NCBI GenBank assembly: GCA_910579105.1
Contig: CAJTRT010000001.1
Span: 62,001 to 126,000, forward strand
Direction of reading: 5' to 3'
DNA length: 64,000 nucleotides
DNA from: an uncultured Muribaculaceae bacterium
Lineage (GTDB): Bacteria > Bacteroidota > Bacteroidia > Bacteroidales > Muribaculaceae
Shown: piece by piece, positions 8,862 through 18,865 of the stretch
How positions within the stretch are numbered: position 1 is the first letter of the stretch
Layout: each line of letters begins with the position of its first letter
Position numbers and translations under genes: made by a program
Notes under the pieces: generated by a model
Seen by the model: the letters and a program-made list of their open reading frames with translations, nothing else
Told to the model about the DNA's origin: nothing
The model's database searches: none

Positions 8862-9173
8862 TTAGTGTTTCATTTTGTTGGCGTCGCGCACGTCAATGTT
8901 TTCCGACACGCGGAAAAGGTTGATGATGATCGCTATGGCGAGTGCCGTCTCAGCGGCCGCCAGGGCGATGGCGAAAAGCGTGAAAAACATTCCCTCGAGC
9001 TGGCCGGGGAAGAGGAAGCGGTTGAATATCACGAAGTTCATATCGACCGCGTTAAGCATCAGCTCCAGGGAGATGAGCATCGCGATCATGTTGCGGCGGG
9101 TGATGAACCCGTAGATTCCGCAGCAGAACATGAACAGGCTCGGAAGCAGGTAATAGAGGATGGTGATGTCCAT
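8862..9173 (-). CDS. nuoK: NADH-quinone oxidoreductase subunit K
   Basis: Small three-helix membrane subunit of complex I at the junction between the quinone module and the antiporters. The 103 residues carry the conserved intramembrane glutamates, in the segment SLELMLNAVDMNFV of helix 2 and in the helix-3 segment AAAETALAIAI. Both are needed for proton transfer in homologues. The length is exactly that of the family. It lies between nuoJ (25 bases upstream) and nuoL (8 bases downstream). Confidence 0.95.
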   Translation of the reverse strand: MDITILYYLLPSLFMFCCGIYGFITRRNMIAMLISLELMLNAVDMNFVIFNRFLFPGQLEGMFFTLFAIALAAAETALAIAIIINLFRVSENIDVRDANKMKH

Positions 9174-9198
9174 GGTTGTCTTTTTCCGTCAGTTTCGG

Positions 9199-9714
9199 TT
9201 AATGGTTTTTACGGGCGATCACCACTCCGCCGATTATGCAGGCGAGCAGCAGCACGCTGATCGCCTCGAAGGGGAGGAGGTACTGGCCGTGGCCGGTGCC
9301 CATCAGTGTCTGGCCGATCAGCTCCATGTCGGGGTTGCCGCCCTGCGGCAGCGCGCCCAGCAGCGAGCAGCGGCTCGCGAGCGAGTAGCCGGCCACCAGG
9401 AATGTGGCGAGCGCCCCGGTGAGGCCCAGAACGCGTTTTTTAGAAGCGAGTTTGGCGCTGTTGTCGCCGGGGTGGCTCGTCAGGAGTATGGAGAAGACGA
9501 ACAACACCACTATGCCGCCCGCGTAAACGGCGATCTGAACCGCCCCGAGGAACTCGTAGTCGAGCTTGAAGTAGAGGGCGGCTGTCGCGAAGAGGGCGAA
9601 CAGCAGGTAGGTGGCGGCGCGCAGGATCTTGCGCGTTGTGACAGCAAGCACCGAGCAGACGATAATCGCCAAGGCTATTACCGCGTAGACGATGATACTT
9701 CCTACAGAATCCAT
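9199..9714 (-). CDS. nuoJ: NADH-quinone oxidoreductase subunit J
   Basis: Five-helix membrane subunit of complex I, 171 residues. Signature segments include the TM3 region YAGGIVVLFVFSILLTS, where known structures show the pi-bulge that links quinone reduction to pumping. The C-terminal helix is followed by a short positively charged end. It lies 79 bases downstream of nuoI, the widest gap in the nuoIJKLMN half. The A/T-rich gap shows no promoter consensus. Confidence 0.93.
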   Translation of the reverse strand: MDSVGSIIVYAVIALAIIVCSVLAVTTRKILRAATYLLFALFATAALYFKLDYEFLGAVQIAVYAGGIVVLFVFSILLTSHPGDNSAKLASKKRVLGLTGALATFLVAGYSLASRCSLLGALPQGGNPDMELIGQTLMGTGHGQYLLPFEAISVLLLACIIGGVVIARKNH

Positions 9715-9793
9715 ATGATTGGTTTGTTTTTGTTTTTTCGGTTTTGAAAAGCGCCCGGCCAGGTCTTATTCCGCGGCCTCGGCGATGATTGTC

Positions 9794-10504
9794 TTACGCC
9801 TCTCCGGCTTTCTTCGCGGCGGCCTCGCGGGCGGCCTTGGCCTTGATGGCTGCCTGTATCTTGGCGAGCTTCTCGGGGTCGCCGGCTGCGGCGGCGAGTG
9901 CCTTGGCCGCTTTGTCGTCGGCGGGGGCGGCGGGGGTGTCACCGGCAGCGGCGGCCTTCTTGGCGGCGGCAGCTGCCTTGGCGGCCTCTATCTTGGCCTG
10001 GCGCTCAGCCTCCATCTTGGCGATCTGCTCGGGTGTGGGCTTCGGTTCGGGCTTCTCAGGCAGGTAGTTGAGCTGCTTGACCAGCTTCTCGCGGGTGAAC
10101 ACGGCCTGCTCGAAATCGTTGTTGAACTCGATGGCGTTGGTGGGGCATGTGGTGACGCATAGCTGGCAGAAGGTGCAGCTTCCCAGGTCGTAGATGTAGC
10201 GGTCGAGTTTCTTTTTCTTCTTGCCGTCCCACGTGTCGACCATCTTGGTCTCCACTGTCAGCGTGCCGTTGGGGCAGTTGCGCTCGCAGGTGCCGCAGGC
10301 GATGCAGCGGTGGTTCCCTTCCTCGTCGTAGATGAAGCGGAGGACGGCGCGGAAGCGCTGGGGAACGTGACGGGTCTCGCGGTCTTCGGGGTATCTTTCT
10401 GTAATCTTAGGGGTTACAAACTCCTTTCCGGTAACCTCGAGGCCCTTTACGAGGCTCGAGATTCCTTTCCCTAAGGATGAGAAGTAGTCTTTGATGCTAC
10501 CCAT
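9794..10504 (-). CDS. nuoI: NADH-quinone oxidoreductase subunit I with long Ala/Lys tail
   Basis: Ferredoxin-like subunit that holds clusters N6a and N6b in the peripheral arm of complex I and passes electrons to NuoB. Both [4Fe-4S] motifs are complete: CIACGTCERNCP near residue 75 and CTFCQLCVTTCP near residue 113. The core ends near residue 150. Then comes an unusual tail of about 80 residues made almost only of Ala, Lys, Glu and Pro (KPEPKPTPEQIAKME, then Ala/Lys runs), likely helical and basic. Ordinary bacterial NuoI has about 150-180 residues, so this protein is extended. It is the first gene after the inserted atp genes, 84 bases behind atpG. Confidence 0.93.
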   Translation of the reverse strand: MGSIKDYFSSLGKGISSLVKGLEVTGKEFVTPKITERYPEDRETRHVPQRFRAVLRFIYDEEGNHRCIACGTCERNCPNGTLTVETKMVDTWDGKKKKKLDRYIYDLGSCTFCQLCVTTCPTNAIEFNNDFEQAVFTREKLVKQLNYLPEKPEPKPTPEQIAKMEAERQAKIEAAKAAAAAKKAAAAGDTPAAPADDKAAKALAAAAGDPEKLAKIQAAIKAKAAREAAAKKAGEA

Positions 10505-10548
10505 TTCTGTTTTGTTTCAGTTACGTTCTTTTGTTTTTTCTCAGTGAC

Positions 10549-10572
10549 CCGCCGGAGCGCTAACCCCGGCGG
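10549..10572 (-). other. hairpin in the atpG-nuoI gap
   Basis: CCGCCGG at 10549-10555 pairs perfectly with CCGGCGG at 10566-10572 around a 10-base loop. On the transcribed minus strand it is followed by an A-rich, not T-rich, stretch, so it is not a normal terminator. It sits exactly at the join between the atp and nuo halves and might be an RNA-processing or stability element (inference). Confidence 0.45.
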
Positions 10573-10588
10573 ACCTTGTGGGTTGTCC

Positions 10589-11470
10589 CTATCTCACCTG
10601 GCCGCCCAGGATGTCGAGCAGTTCGGTAGTAATCGCGGCCTGGCGCAGCTTGTTGTATTCGAGCTGCAGCTGGTCGAGAAGTTTCTTGGCGTTGTCGTTG
10701 GCGCTCTGCATGGCCATCACGCGGGCTGCCTGCTCGCTGGCCCGGTTCTCGGTGAAGATGTCCTGCATGACCGCCATGAGGTACATTGGGAGCACGCGGC
10801 GGAATATCACTTCTGCCGACGGCTCGAAGATGTACGGGCGGTCGGTGGCCTCTCCGCTGCCGACGGAGAACACCTCCTGTGTCACGGGCAGGAGCTGCGT
10901 GGCTTTCACGCGCTGGCGGCTGACCGACTGGAACTCCATATAGAGGGTGTCCACCCGGTCGGTCGATTTGTCGAGGAACATGTCGCGGAGGCGGTTGGTG
11001 AAGGCTGTGACGGCCTTGTCGGTGCTCTTGGAGTCGATCCCGTCGACAGGGGCTACTTCCACTCCCGGCACACGCAGCTTGGCTGCCGCCTTGCCTATCT
11101 TGCATCCGACGGGGATTATGGTAATCGCCACTCCCTCGCCGTAAAGGCCGCGGTAGAAGTCAAGGCGCTGGAGCATCTGCTTGAAGATGTTCACGTTGTA
11201 GGCGCCGCACAGGCCGTCGTCCGAACCCCACACTACCAGGGTCAGCCTCTCGACGGGGCGTGTTTCCATCAGCGGCGAGGAGAATGCCGCGTCGGATGCC
11301 GCCAGGTTGGCGATGATGGTCTCGATCTGCCCTCTGAACGGCTGGAGCTGGCGCAGTGCCTGCTCTGCCTTGTGCATCTTAGCAGACGAAATCATCTTCA
11401 TGGCGCCGGTTATTTTCTCCGAGGAGCGTACCGAGCCTATGCGTCCTTTCAGTTCTCTAAGGGTTGCCAT
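10589..11470 (-). CDS. atpG: ATP synthase F1 gamma subunit
   Basis: Central stalk subunit whose rotation drives catalysis in the alpha3-beta3 ring. The 293-residue product begins with the classic N-terminal helix (MATLRELKGRIGSV, then ITGAMKMISSAKM) and ends with the matching C-terminal helix (TKARQAAIT-like segment LRQAAITTELLDILGG). These form the coiled-coil shaft. The length is normal. It is the last of the eight atp genes, 55 bases after atpA, and is followed by nuoI. Confidence 0.96.
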   Translation of the reverse strand: MATLRELKGRIGSVRSSEKITGAMKMISSAKMHKAEQALRQLQPFRGQIETIIANLAASDAAFSSPLMETRPVERLTLVVWGSDDGLCGAYNVNIFKQMLQRLDFYRGLYGEGVAITIIPVGCKIGKAAAKLRVPGVEVAPVDGIDSKSTDKAVTAFTNRLRDMFLDKSTDRVDTLYMEFQSVSRQRVKATQLLPVTQEVFSVGSGEATDRPYIFEPSAEVIFRRVLPMYLMAVMQDIFTENRASEQAARVMAMQSANDNAKKLLDQLQLEYNKLRQAAITTELLDILGGQVR

Positions 11471-11525
11471 TTAGCGCTGTTTGGGGTTGCTGTTGGTTTG
11501 TCCGTATAAAGCAGGGTGGGGGAAA

Positions 11526-13100
11526 TCAGGCGAAGCGGGCGGCCACTTCCGAGGCTGCCTCCTTGAGCTTGGCGGCGCAGTCGTCGGTGAGCTGGCCGGA
11601 GCGGATTACTCCGAGCACGTCGTTCTCGTATTTGGCGTGCAGCAGTTGCAGCAGGCCGTCCTCGAATTCGGCGACCTTTTCCACCGGCACGTCGGCCAGC
11701 AGGCCGTTGACTCCGCAGTAGATCACGGCTACCTCGTCCTCCACTGGCCACGGCTTGTACTGGGGCTGTATGAGGAGGCGCTCGTTCTTGCGGCCGCGGT
11801 CGATCACGCGTGCGGTCACCGGGTCGATGTCGCCGCCGAACTTGGTGAACGATTCAAGCTCGCGGAACTGTGCCTGGTCGATTTTCAGCGTGCCGGCCAC
11901 TTTCTTCATCGACTTGATCTGGGCGTTGCCGCCTACGCGCGACACGGAGATGCCCACGTTGATCGCGGGGCGGATGCCTCGGTTGAAGAGGGCGGTCTCG
12001 AGGTAGATCTGTCCGTCGGTGATGGAGATCACGTTGGTGGGTATGTAGGCCGACACGTCGCCCGCCTGGGTCTCGATGATGGGGAGGGCTGTGAGCGACC
12101 CTCCACCCTTGACCATCGGCCTGAGCACTTCCGGGAGGTCGTTCATCTTCTCGGCCACCTGCTGGTTGTCAATGATTTTGGCGGCGCGTTCCAGCAGGCG
12201 CGAGTGCAGGTAGAAGATGTCGCCGGGATATGCCTCGCGGCCCGAGGGGCGTTTGAGGATAAGCGAGATCTCGCGGTAGGCTACGGCCTGTTTCGAAAGG
12301 TCGTCGTAGATGATCAGAGCGTCGCGGCCGGTGTCGCGGATATACTCGCCGATGGCCACTCCGGCGAACGGGGCGTAGTAGCGCATCGCCGCGGAGTCGG
12401 CGGCGGTGGCCGCCACGACGCAGGTGTAGTCCAGGGCGCCGTGCTTACGGAGGGTCTCCACCGTGGCTGCCACGGATGATGCCTTCTGGCCTATCGCGAC
12501 GTAGATGCAGTAGACGGGTTTCCCTTCCTCGAAGTTCTTGCGCTGGTTGATGATGGTGTCGATGGCGATGGCGGTCTTGCCGATCTGGCGGTCGCCGATG
12601 ATGAGCTCGCGCTGGCCGCGGCCTATGGGCACCATGGAGTCAACTGCCTTGATGCCTGTCTGCAAGGGCTGCTTCACAGGCTGGCGGTAGATTACGCCTG
12701 GGGCCTTGCGTTCCAGCGGGAGGCGGAGGAGCTTGCCTTCGATGGGTCCGCGGCCGTCGACTGGCTCGCCGAGGATGTTGATCACGCGGCCGAACACTCC
12801 CTCGCCGACCGGTATGGAGGCGATCTCGCCGGTGCGGCGCACCGACATGTTCTCGGTGATCTTGTTCACCTCGTTGAGCAGGATGACGCCGACGTTGCTT
12901 TCCTCGAGGTTGAGAGCCACGCCCTTGACGCCGTTCTCAAACTCCACAAGCTCGTTGGCGCACACGTTGTCGAGTCCGTAGACGTGGGCCACGCCGTCGC
13001 CCACTTCGAGCACGGTGCCGACCTCCTCGAAGGACACGGATTTGTTGACGGTCTCGAGCTGCTGTTTTAATATCTGGGATATCTCGCTAGGATTGTTCAT
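11526..13100 (-). CDS. atpA: ATP synthase F1 alpha subunit
   Basis: Non-catalytic nucleotide-binding subunit of F1. The 524-residue protein has the N-terminal beta-barrel, the P-loop GDRQIGKTAIAID near residue 170, the signature PAINVGISVSRVGG near residue 375, and the C-terminal helical bundle. It begins 8 bases after the atpH stop and ends 55 bases before atpG. All residues expected for nucleotide and Mg binding in the region I can check are present. Confidence 0.97.
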   Translation of the reverse strand: MNNPSEISQILKQQLETVNKSVSFEEVGTVLEVGDGVAHVYGLDNVCANELVEFENGVKGVALNLEESNVGVILLNEVNKITENMSVRRTGEIASIPVGEGVFGRVINILGEPVDGRGPIEGKLLRLPLERKAPGVIYRQPVKQPLQTGIKAVDSMVPIGRGQRELIIGDRQIGKTAIAIDTIINQRKNFEEGKPVYCIYVAIGQKASSVAATVETLRKHGALDYTCVVAATAADSAAMRYYAPFAGVAIGEYIRDTGRDALIIYDDLSKQAVAYREISLILKRPSGREAYPGDIFYLHSRLLERAAKIIDNQQVAEKMNDLPEVLRPMVKGGGSLTALPIIETQAGDVSAYIPTNVISITDGQIYLETALFNRGIRPAINVGISVSRVGGNAQIKSMKKVAGTLKIDQAQFRELESFTKFGGDIDPVTARVIDRGRKNERLLIQPQYKPWPVEDEVAVIYCGVNGLLADVPVEKVAEFEDGLLQLLHAKYENDVLGVIRSGQLTDDCAAKLKEAASEVAARFA

Positions 13101-13108
13101 GGTGTGAG

Positions 13109-13654
13109 TTACTTGCTTAGAAGTTTAAGCCGGAGTTGTTTGAGTTCGTTTTTGATGGACGCGTCGAGGCGTTCGGAGTTGATGCCTATGGTGAAGCCTC
13201 CGATCAGCGAAGGGTCGAGGGCGAAGGTGTATTCCATCGTTCCTCCGTCGAGGTGTCTGGCGATGATGTCTTTAAGCCGTTTTTCCTCCTCGGGGTCGAG
13301 GGGGGCGGCGGCGGTCACCGTCACCAGTGATATTTTGTTGGCTTTCCGGTAGATGTCGCAATATGCGATGGCGGCTCCGCGGGCCATGTCGAGGCGCTTG
13401 TTCCTGGCCAGGAGCCTGAGGAAGTCGGCCAGCACGGTGTCGTCGGCAGGGGAGCCGGCGGCTGTCGCGATCAGCTTTTCCTTCTGCGAGTCGTCGATGA
13501 ATGGGTTGTCGAGCGTCTGCTGCAGCTCTGGGTTGTCGCGGAAGCTGGTCTCGAGAGTGCCCATTGAGCGGTACAGGCTGTCGGCCTTGCCGCGCTCTGA
13601 GGCATACTCGAAGAGGGCTTTCGCGTAGCGTTTCGGAATGAGGCCTTCGTTCAT
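13109..13654 (-). CDS. atpH: ATP synthase F1 delta subunit
   Basis: Peripheral-stalk subunit that ties the b subunits to the top of F1. The 181 residues show the family pattern: N-terminal six-helix domain opening with GLIPKRYAKALFEYA, and the conserved C-terminal element DPSLIGGFTIGINSERLDAS followed by a basic helix. The length matches AtpH. It lies 33 bases downstream of atpF and 8 bases before atpA, in the usual order F-H-A-G. Confidence 0.94.
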   Translation of the reverse strand: MNEGLIPKRYAKALFEYASERGKADSLYRSMGTLETSFRDNPELQQTLDNPFIDDSQKEKLIATAAGSPADDTVLADFLRLLARNKRLDMARGAAIAYCDIYRKANKISLVTVTAAAPLDPEEEKRLKDIIARHLDGGTMEYTFALDPSLIGGFTIGINSERLDASIKNELKQLRLKLLSK

Positions 13655-13687
13655 CTTCTCGGTTGCTTTGTTGTCGCTGATGGCGGG

Positions 13688-14185
13688 TTAGTTGGTGGTT
13701 TCGATCTCGTCGAGGATGGAGTTGACCAGGCGTTTCTGAGCCTGGGTGTCCTTCATCTGGTCGCGGGTGATGCGGTTGGCGATGTCGAGCGCCACCTGGC
13801 TTACCTGGTCGCGGATGTTTTTCTCGGCTTCCCGGCGGCTCTGCTCGATGGATACCTTGGCGGCGTCCATGACTTTCTGGGCCTCGACCTTGGCCTCGTC
13901 GTGGGCCTGCTCGATAATCTGTGCCTTCATCTTGTTGGCCTCGGCTATGATGCCGGCCTGCTCGTGGCGGGCCTTGGCGATTTCCCTGCGGGCTTCCTCC
14001 TGGGCGTTGTCGAGCTGCTCTTTGGCGTTACGGGCATATTCCACGCCTTTGTCGATGAGGTCGGCGCGGCCGTCGATTCCTTTCAGGATCGCGGGCCAGG
14101 CGAACTTCCACAGGATGAAGAAGAGGATGAGGAACGATACGAACATCCATATCGTCAGGCCGAAGTCAACTTTGAAAAGTTCCAT
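13688..14185 (-). CDS. atpF: ATP synthase Fo b subunit
   Basis: Peripheral-stalk subunit: one N-terminal membrane helix (residues about 8-28, FGLTIWMFVSFLILFFILW) and a long charged coiled coil (EYARNAKEQLDNAQEEARRE and onward) that reaches F1-delta. The product is 165 residues. I chose the ATG at 14185 (MELFKVDFG) because it gives the normal b-subunit N-terminus. The same frame stays open further upstream but reads as low-complexity Pro/Thr/Arg text without homology. The 185-base gap up to atpE is GC-rich and shows no other gene. Confidence 0.94.
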   Translation of the reverse strand: MELFKVDFGLTIWMFVSFLILFFILWKFAWPAILKGIDGRADLIDKGVEYARNAKEQLDNAQEEARREIAKARHEQAGIIAEANKMKAQIIEQAHDEAKVEAQKVMDAAKVSIEQSRREAEKNIRDQVSQVALDIANRITRDQMKDTQAQKRLVNSILDEIETTN

Positions 14186-14370
14186 AGATTCTCTGCGTTT
14201 ATCTGCCGCGCGTCCTTGTGACGGCGGTCGGGAGGTGGTTTTTAGAGAGGTTTGGCGGGTGGGTGGAGCGGGGGTGTCGGGAGAAGCCTGTCTCACTGTC
14301 AGAAGCCGCTCGGCCGCGGCGCCACGCGGCGCGGGAGTCTCCGCCACCGCGTAGCGCCACCGGGCTGGCT

Positions 14371-14616
14371 TTATACGAAGAGGGCCAGGATGCAGACGAT
14401 GACCGCGAACAGGGCGACACCCTCGATGAGGGCGGCGATCACGATCATGTTGGAGCGGATGTCGCCGGCGGCCTCGGGCTGGCGGGCGATGGCTTCCATG
14501 GCTGACGCGCCGATCTTGCCGATACCGATACCGGCGCCGATGGCCGCGATGGCTGCGCCGACGGAGGCGCCGAGACCTAAGAGAGCTTCAACTGCTGCTA
14601 AAATCATTGCTAACAT
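14371..14616 (-). CDS. atpE: ATP synthase Fo c subunit
   Basis: Rotor-ring proteolipid, 81 residues, two membrane helices joined by the polar loop ARQPEA. Helix 1 has the Gly-rich packing motif (GAGIGIG). Helix 2 carries the ion-binding glutamate in AALIEGVALF. The residues that mark sodium-binding rings (Gln in helix 1, Ser after the Glu) are Ile and Gly here, so the ring is probably proton-specific (inference from the aligned ligand positions). It lies 70 bases after atpB. Confidence 0.95.
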   Translation of the reverse strand: MLAMILAAVEALLGLGASVGAAIAAIGAGIGIGKIGASAMEAIARQPEAAGDIRSNMIVIAALIEGVALFAVIVCILALFV

Positions 14617-14686
14617 AACGGTTGGGTTTTATGAGGTTTGAATATATTTCGTTTTTTGTTGTCTTATAGCGGGCCTATGCTGTGAT

Positions 14687-15826
14687 TCAGGCGGTTCCGG
14701 CCTGAGGTGCCGGTTTGTGGGGGGGGTCCTTGTGGTCGTGCCCGTGCTCCCCCTCTTCCTGGGCGAGCGCGATGAAGATGGTCGAGAGCATGGTGAACAC
14801 GTATGCCTGGATGAAACTTACCAGCACGTCGATCAGCAGCATGAACACCGAGAAGGCTATCGATACCACCGCCGTCCCCGAAGCCACGGCATAGCCCATG
14901 GCGGCGAAGATGAAGATGAGCATGGTGAGAATCAGCACGATCATGTGGCCGCCCATCATGTTGGCGAAAAGACGCACTGTCAGCGCGGCGGGTTTGGTGA
15001 AGATGCCGAACACCTCGATAACCTGCATGATGGGTATCGGGAATTTAAGCCACAGGGGGACATCGGGCCAGAAGATTTCCTTCCAGTAGTGCTTGGTGCC
15101 GAACGCGTTGGTGATGAAGAAAGTGAACAGGGCGAGCACGAGTGTCACCGCGATGTTGCCTGTGACGTTGGCGCCGCCGGGGAACACCACGATCAGCCCT
15201 AACAGGTTCATGAAGAATATGAAGAAGAACACCGTGAGCAGGTACGGGGCGAACCGGGGAGCCTTGTCTTTGAGGGTGGACCTGATCACGCCGTTGTAGA
15301 TGAACTCCACGAGCGCCTCGATGGCGCCAGTAGTCTTGCGGGGCGCCTTGAACGGGTTCTTCTTGTTCCACCGGGCGAGTTTCAGAAGGAGCAGCACCAC
15401 TATGAGGCAGGCGATAAGGATGGCGCAGACGTTCTTGGTTATGGAGACGTCCCACGGCTTGCTCTCCTTGCCGTCGACGATTTCGACGACTTTGCCCTTG
15501 TAGTCACCCTCGGTGGCCAGCTTGAAAGTGGCGCCGCCGTCGGTGTAGACGGCTCCGTGTTCCAGGCGTGCCGACGAGAATATGTGCAGGCCGTCGGACC
15601 CCCAGACGATAACCGGGAGTGGTATGCGCTTGTGGTGGTTGAAGGGGACTTCCCATCCGTAGCCGTCGCCGAGGTGGTCGAAAATGATTTCCTTGAGGTC
15701 GGGCTTTTCCTCGGCCGTCTCCTCGCGGGTCTGTTCGAGCGCGTCCTCGACGGCCTTTTCAGCCGGCTCAGCCGCCATGGGGAGCCAGGCGGCAAGCAGG
15801 GCGAATATCAAAAGGAGTTTCTTCAT
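14687..15826 (-). CDS. atpB: ATP synthase Fo a subunit with exported N-terminal domain
   Basis: Stator subunit that holds the two proton half-channels. The start at 15826 (MKKLLLIFALLAAW) gives a cleavable-looking signal peptide. An extra soluble domain of about 100 residues (KEIIFDHLGDGYGWEVPF and onward) comes before the first core helix, as is usual in Bacteroidota. The essential arginine lies in TVRLFANMMGGH, and the C-terminal helices follow. The tail is His/Glu-rich (EEGEHGHDHKDPPHKP). An 8-base G run on the plus strand (14719-14726) codes the Pro pair there. A start further upstream would add unrelated residues. Confidence 0.95.
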   Translation of the reverse strand: MKKLLLIFALLAAWLPMAAEPAEKAVEDALEQTREETAEEKPDLKEIIFDHLGDGYGWEVPFNHHKRIPLPVIVWGSDGLHIFSSARLEHGAVYTDGGATFKLATEGDYKGKVVEIVDGKESKPWDVSITKNVCAILIACLIVVLLLLKLARWNKKNPFKAPRKTTGAIEALVEFIYNGVIRSTLKDKAPRFAPYLLTVFFFIFFMNLLGLIVVFPGGANVTGNIAVTLVLALFTFFITNAFGTKHYWKEIFWPDVPLWLKFPIPIMQVIEVFGIFTKPAALTVRLFANMMGGHMIVLILTMLIFIFAAMGYAVASGTAVVSIAFSVFMLLIDVLVSFIQAYVFTMLSTIFIALAQEEGEHGHDHKDPPHKPAPQAGTA

Positions 15827-15911
15827 TCTCAGGCGCTTTATTTGGGGTGTCGTTATCGCTTTGTTGTTAATCAGATACCTCGGTCGCGGAGTGCGGGCCG
15901 TTGCGGCGGGG

Positions 15912-16151
15912 TCAGTAGACGCACACGGAGACCACGTCGTTGTCGACATCGGCTATGCCGCCTTCGACCTCTACCGAGTGGCGTTCCGCTCCGTCGGCCC
16001 CGGTGTAGCTCACAATCCCTTTAACCAGGGTCGATACCAGGGAGGCGTGGCGCGGGAGCACTGTGAACTGCCCCATTTCTCCTGGGAGGGTAACCGAGCG
16101 CGCTTCCCCTTCGAAGAGGATTTTCTCGGCGGATATGATTTTCAGTGTCAT
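15912..16151 (-). CDS. atpC: ATP synthase F1 epsilon subunit, short form
   Basis: Rotor subunit that joins gamma to the c-ring. At 79 residues it contains only the N-terminal beta-sandwich (LKIISAEKILFEGEARSVTLPG, then EMGQFTVLPRHASLV). The C-terminal helical hairpin that in E. coli and Bacillus epsilon (about 135 residues) folds up to inhibit ATP hydrolysis is absent. The reading frame ends cleanly, so this is a short family form and not a truncation. Short epsilons are common in Bacteroidota. It lies 16 bases after atpD and 85 bases before atpB. Confidence 0.93.
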   Translation of the reverse strand: MTLKIISAEKILFEGEARSVTLPGEMGQFTVLPRHASLVSTLVKGIVSYTGADGAERHSVEVEGGIADVDNDVVSVCVY

Positions 16152-16167
16152 TGCTTGGCTGGGTTGC

Positions 16168-17670
<1,503 letters not shown>

Positions 17671-17704
17671 TTTATTATGGAGTGATTTGTGGGTTTGTTA
17701 GCTT

Positions 17705-18805
17705 TTAGTTCGCGCCGAAATACCAGCCCTGGATCACGATGACCACCATCAGCACCAGGTTGAAGAGGTTGATCGGCAGGAGGTATTTCCATTCCAGGCT
17801 CAGGAGCTGGTCGATGCGGAGACGGGGATAGGTCCACTTGAACCAGATGATGATGAACGACAGGAGGATGGCCTTGCCGATGAACCACACCACGGAGGGG
17901 ATATAGCCCATGATCTCGTTGAAGCCGTCCCACCCGGCGACGCGCAGCGGCATCCATCCGCCGAAGAACATCAGCGTGGCCACGCCGGAGACTATGAACA
18001 AGTTGAGGTACTCGGCCAGGTAGAAGAAGCCGAAATGTATGCCCGAGTACTCGGTGTGGTAGCCGGCCGTCAGCTCGCTCTCCGCCTCGGGAAGGTCGAA
18101 CGGGCCGCGGTTGGTCTCGGCGGTGCCCGCGATCATGTAGATTATGAAGGCTATGATGGCGGGGATGTGGGCCTTGAATATGAACCATCCGTCGGCCTGG
18201 GCCTCGACGATGGAAACGATGTCCATCGTGCCGGCGAAGGCGACCATTGTGAGGATCGACAGCCCTACCGACAGCTCGTAGCTCACCATCTGCGCTCCCG
18301 AGCGGAGGGCGCCGACGAGGGTGAACTTGTTGTTTGACGACCAGCCGGCCAGCAGTATGCCGAGCACTCCGATCGAGGAGCAGGCGATCAGGAAGAAGAT
18401 GCCTATGTTAAAGTTGATTAGCTGCAGGCCGTTGCCCCAGGGGAGAACCGCGAAGCAGAGCATCGAGGCGATAATCACCAGGTAGGGTGCCAGGGCGAAG
18501 AGGAACTTGTCGATGTGTTTGAGGGAGATCAGCTCCTTGATGAGGATCTTGAACATGTCGGCGCAGCTTTGCAGCAGTCCCCAGGGGCCTACGCGGTTGG
18601 GGCCGAGGCGGCACTGGAAGTAGGCGCAGATCTTACGCTCGTAGAGGATGTAGAAAAGCGCCAGCACCGAGTAGGCCAGCAGCAGTATCAGGCCTACCAG
18701 CACGCACTCGATGGTTGTCGAGAGCCACGCGGGGAGCACGCTGTTGAGCGCCCCGTCGAACCATTGCGCGAATGAGTTGAAATTGTCTATCGTGTAGTTA
18801 CTCAT
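17705..18805 (-). CDS. nuoH: NADH-quinone oxidoreductase subunit H
   Basis: Eight-helix membrane subunit that forms the quinone chamber with NuoB and NuoD. The 366-residue product carries YILYERKICAYFQCRLGPNRVGP (the ERK..AY..RLGPN signature), the acidic loop PFDLPEAESELTAGYHTEYSG, and the C-terminal WFKWTYPRLRIDQLL. The Glu and Asp residues of the E-channel are present. The last nuo gene before the inserted atp operon, it follows nuoCD by 60 bases. That gap holds a copy of a 34-base repeat also found before the 21.8-kb receptor gene. Confidence 0.96.
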   Translation of the reverse strand: MSNYTIDNFNSFAQWFDGALNSVLPAWLSTTIECVLVGLILLLAYSVLALFYILYERKICAYFQCRLGPNRVGPWGLLQSCADMFKILIKELISLKHIDKFLFALAPYLVIIASMLCFAVLPWGNGLQLINFNIGIFFLIACSSIGVLGILLAGWSSNNKFTLVGALRSGAQMVSYELSVGLSILTMVAFAGTMDIVSIVEAQADGWFIFKAHIPAIIAFIIYMIAGTAETNRGPFDLPEAESELTAGYHTEYSGIHFGFFYLAEYLNLFIVSGVATLMFFGGWMPLRVAGWDGFNEIMGYIPSVVWFIGKAILLSFIIIWFKWTYPRLRIDQLLSLEWKYLLPINLFNLVLMVVIVIQGWYFGAN

Positions 18806-18827
18806 CTTGTTTCAGTGAGCTATGATT

Positions 18828-18861
18828 GGTTTTGATGTAAGAGGTGGCTTGTTTGGCGGTG
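18828..18861. repeat. copy C of a dispersed 34-base repeat
   Basis: The stretch beginning GGTTTTGATGTAAGAGG is similar over about 34 bases to two tandem copies at 23950-23982 and 23989-24022. It fills most of the 60-base nuoCD-nuoH gap. Its role is unknown. Confidence 0.5.
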
Positions 18862-18865
18862 CCGG

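Noticed and set aside
14186..14347. N-terminal extension of the b subunit by 54 residues
   Set aside because: The extra text is Pro/Thr/Arg-rich and unlike any b subunit. The ATG at 14185 gives the family N-terminus.
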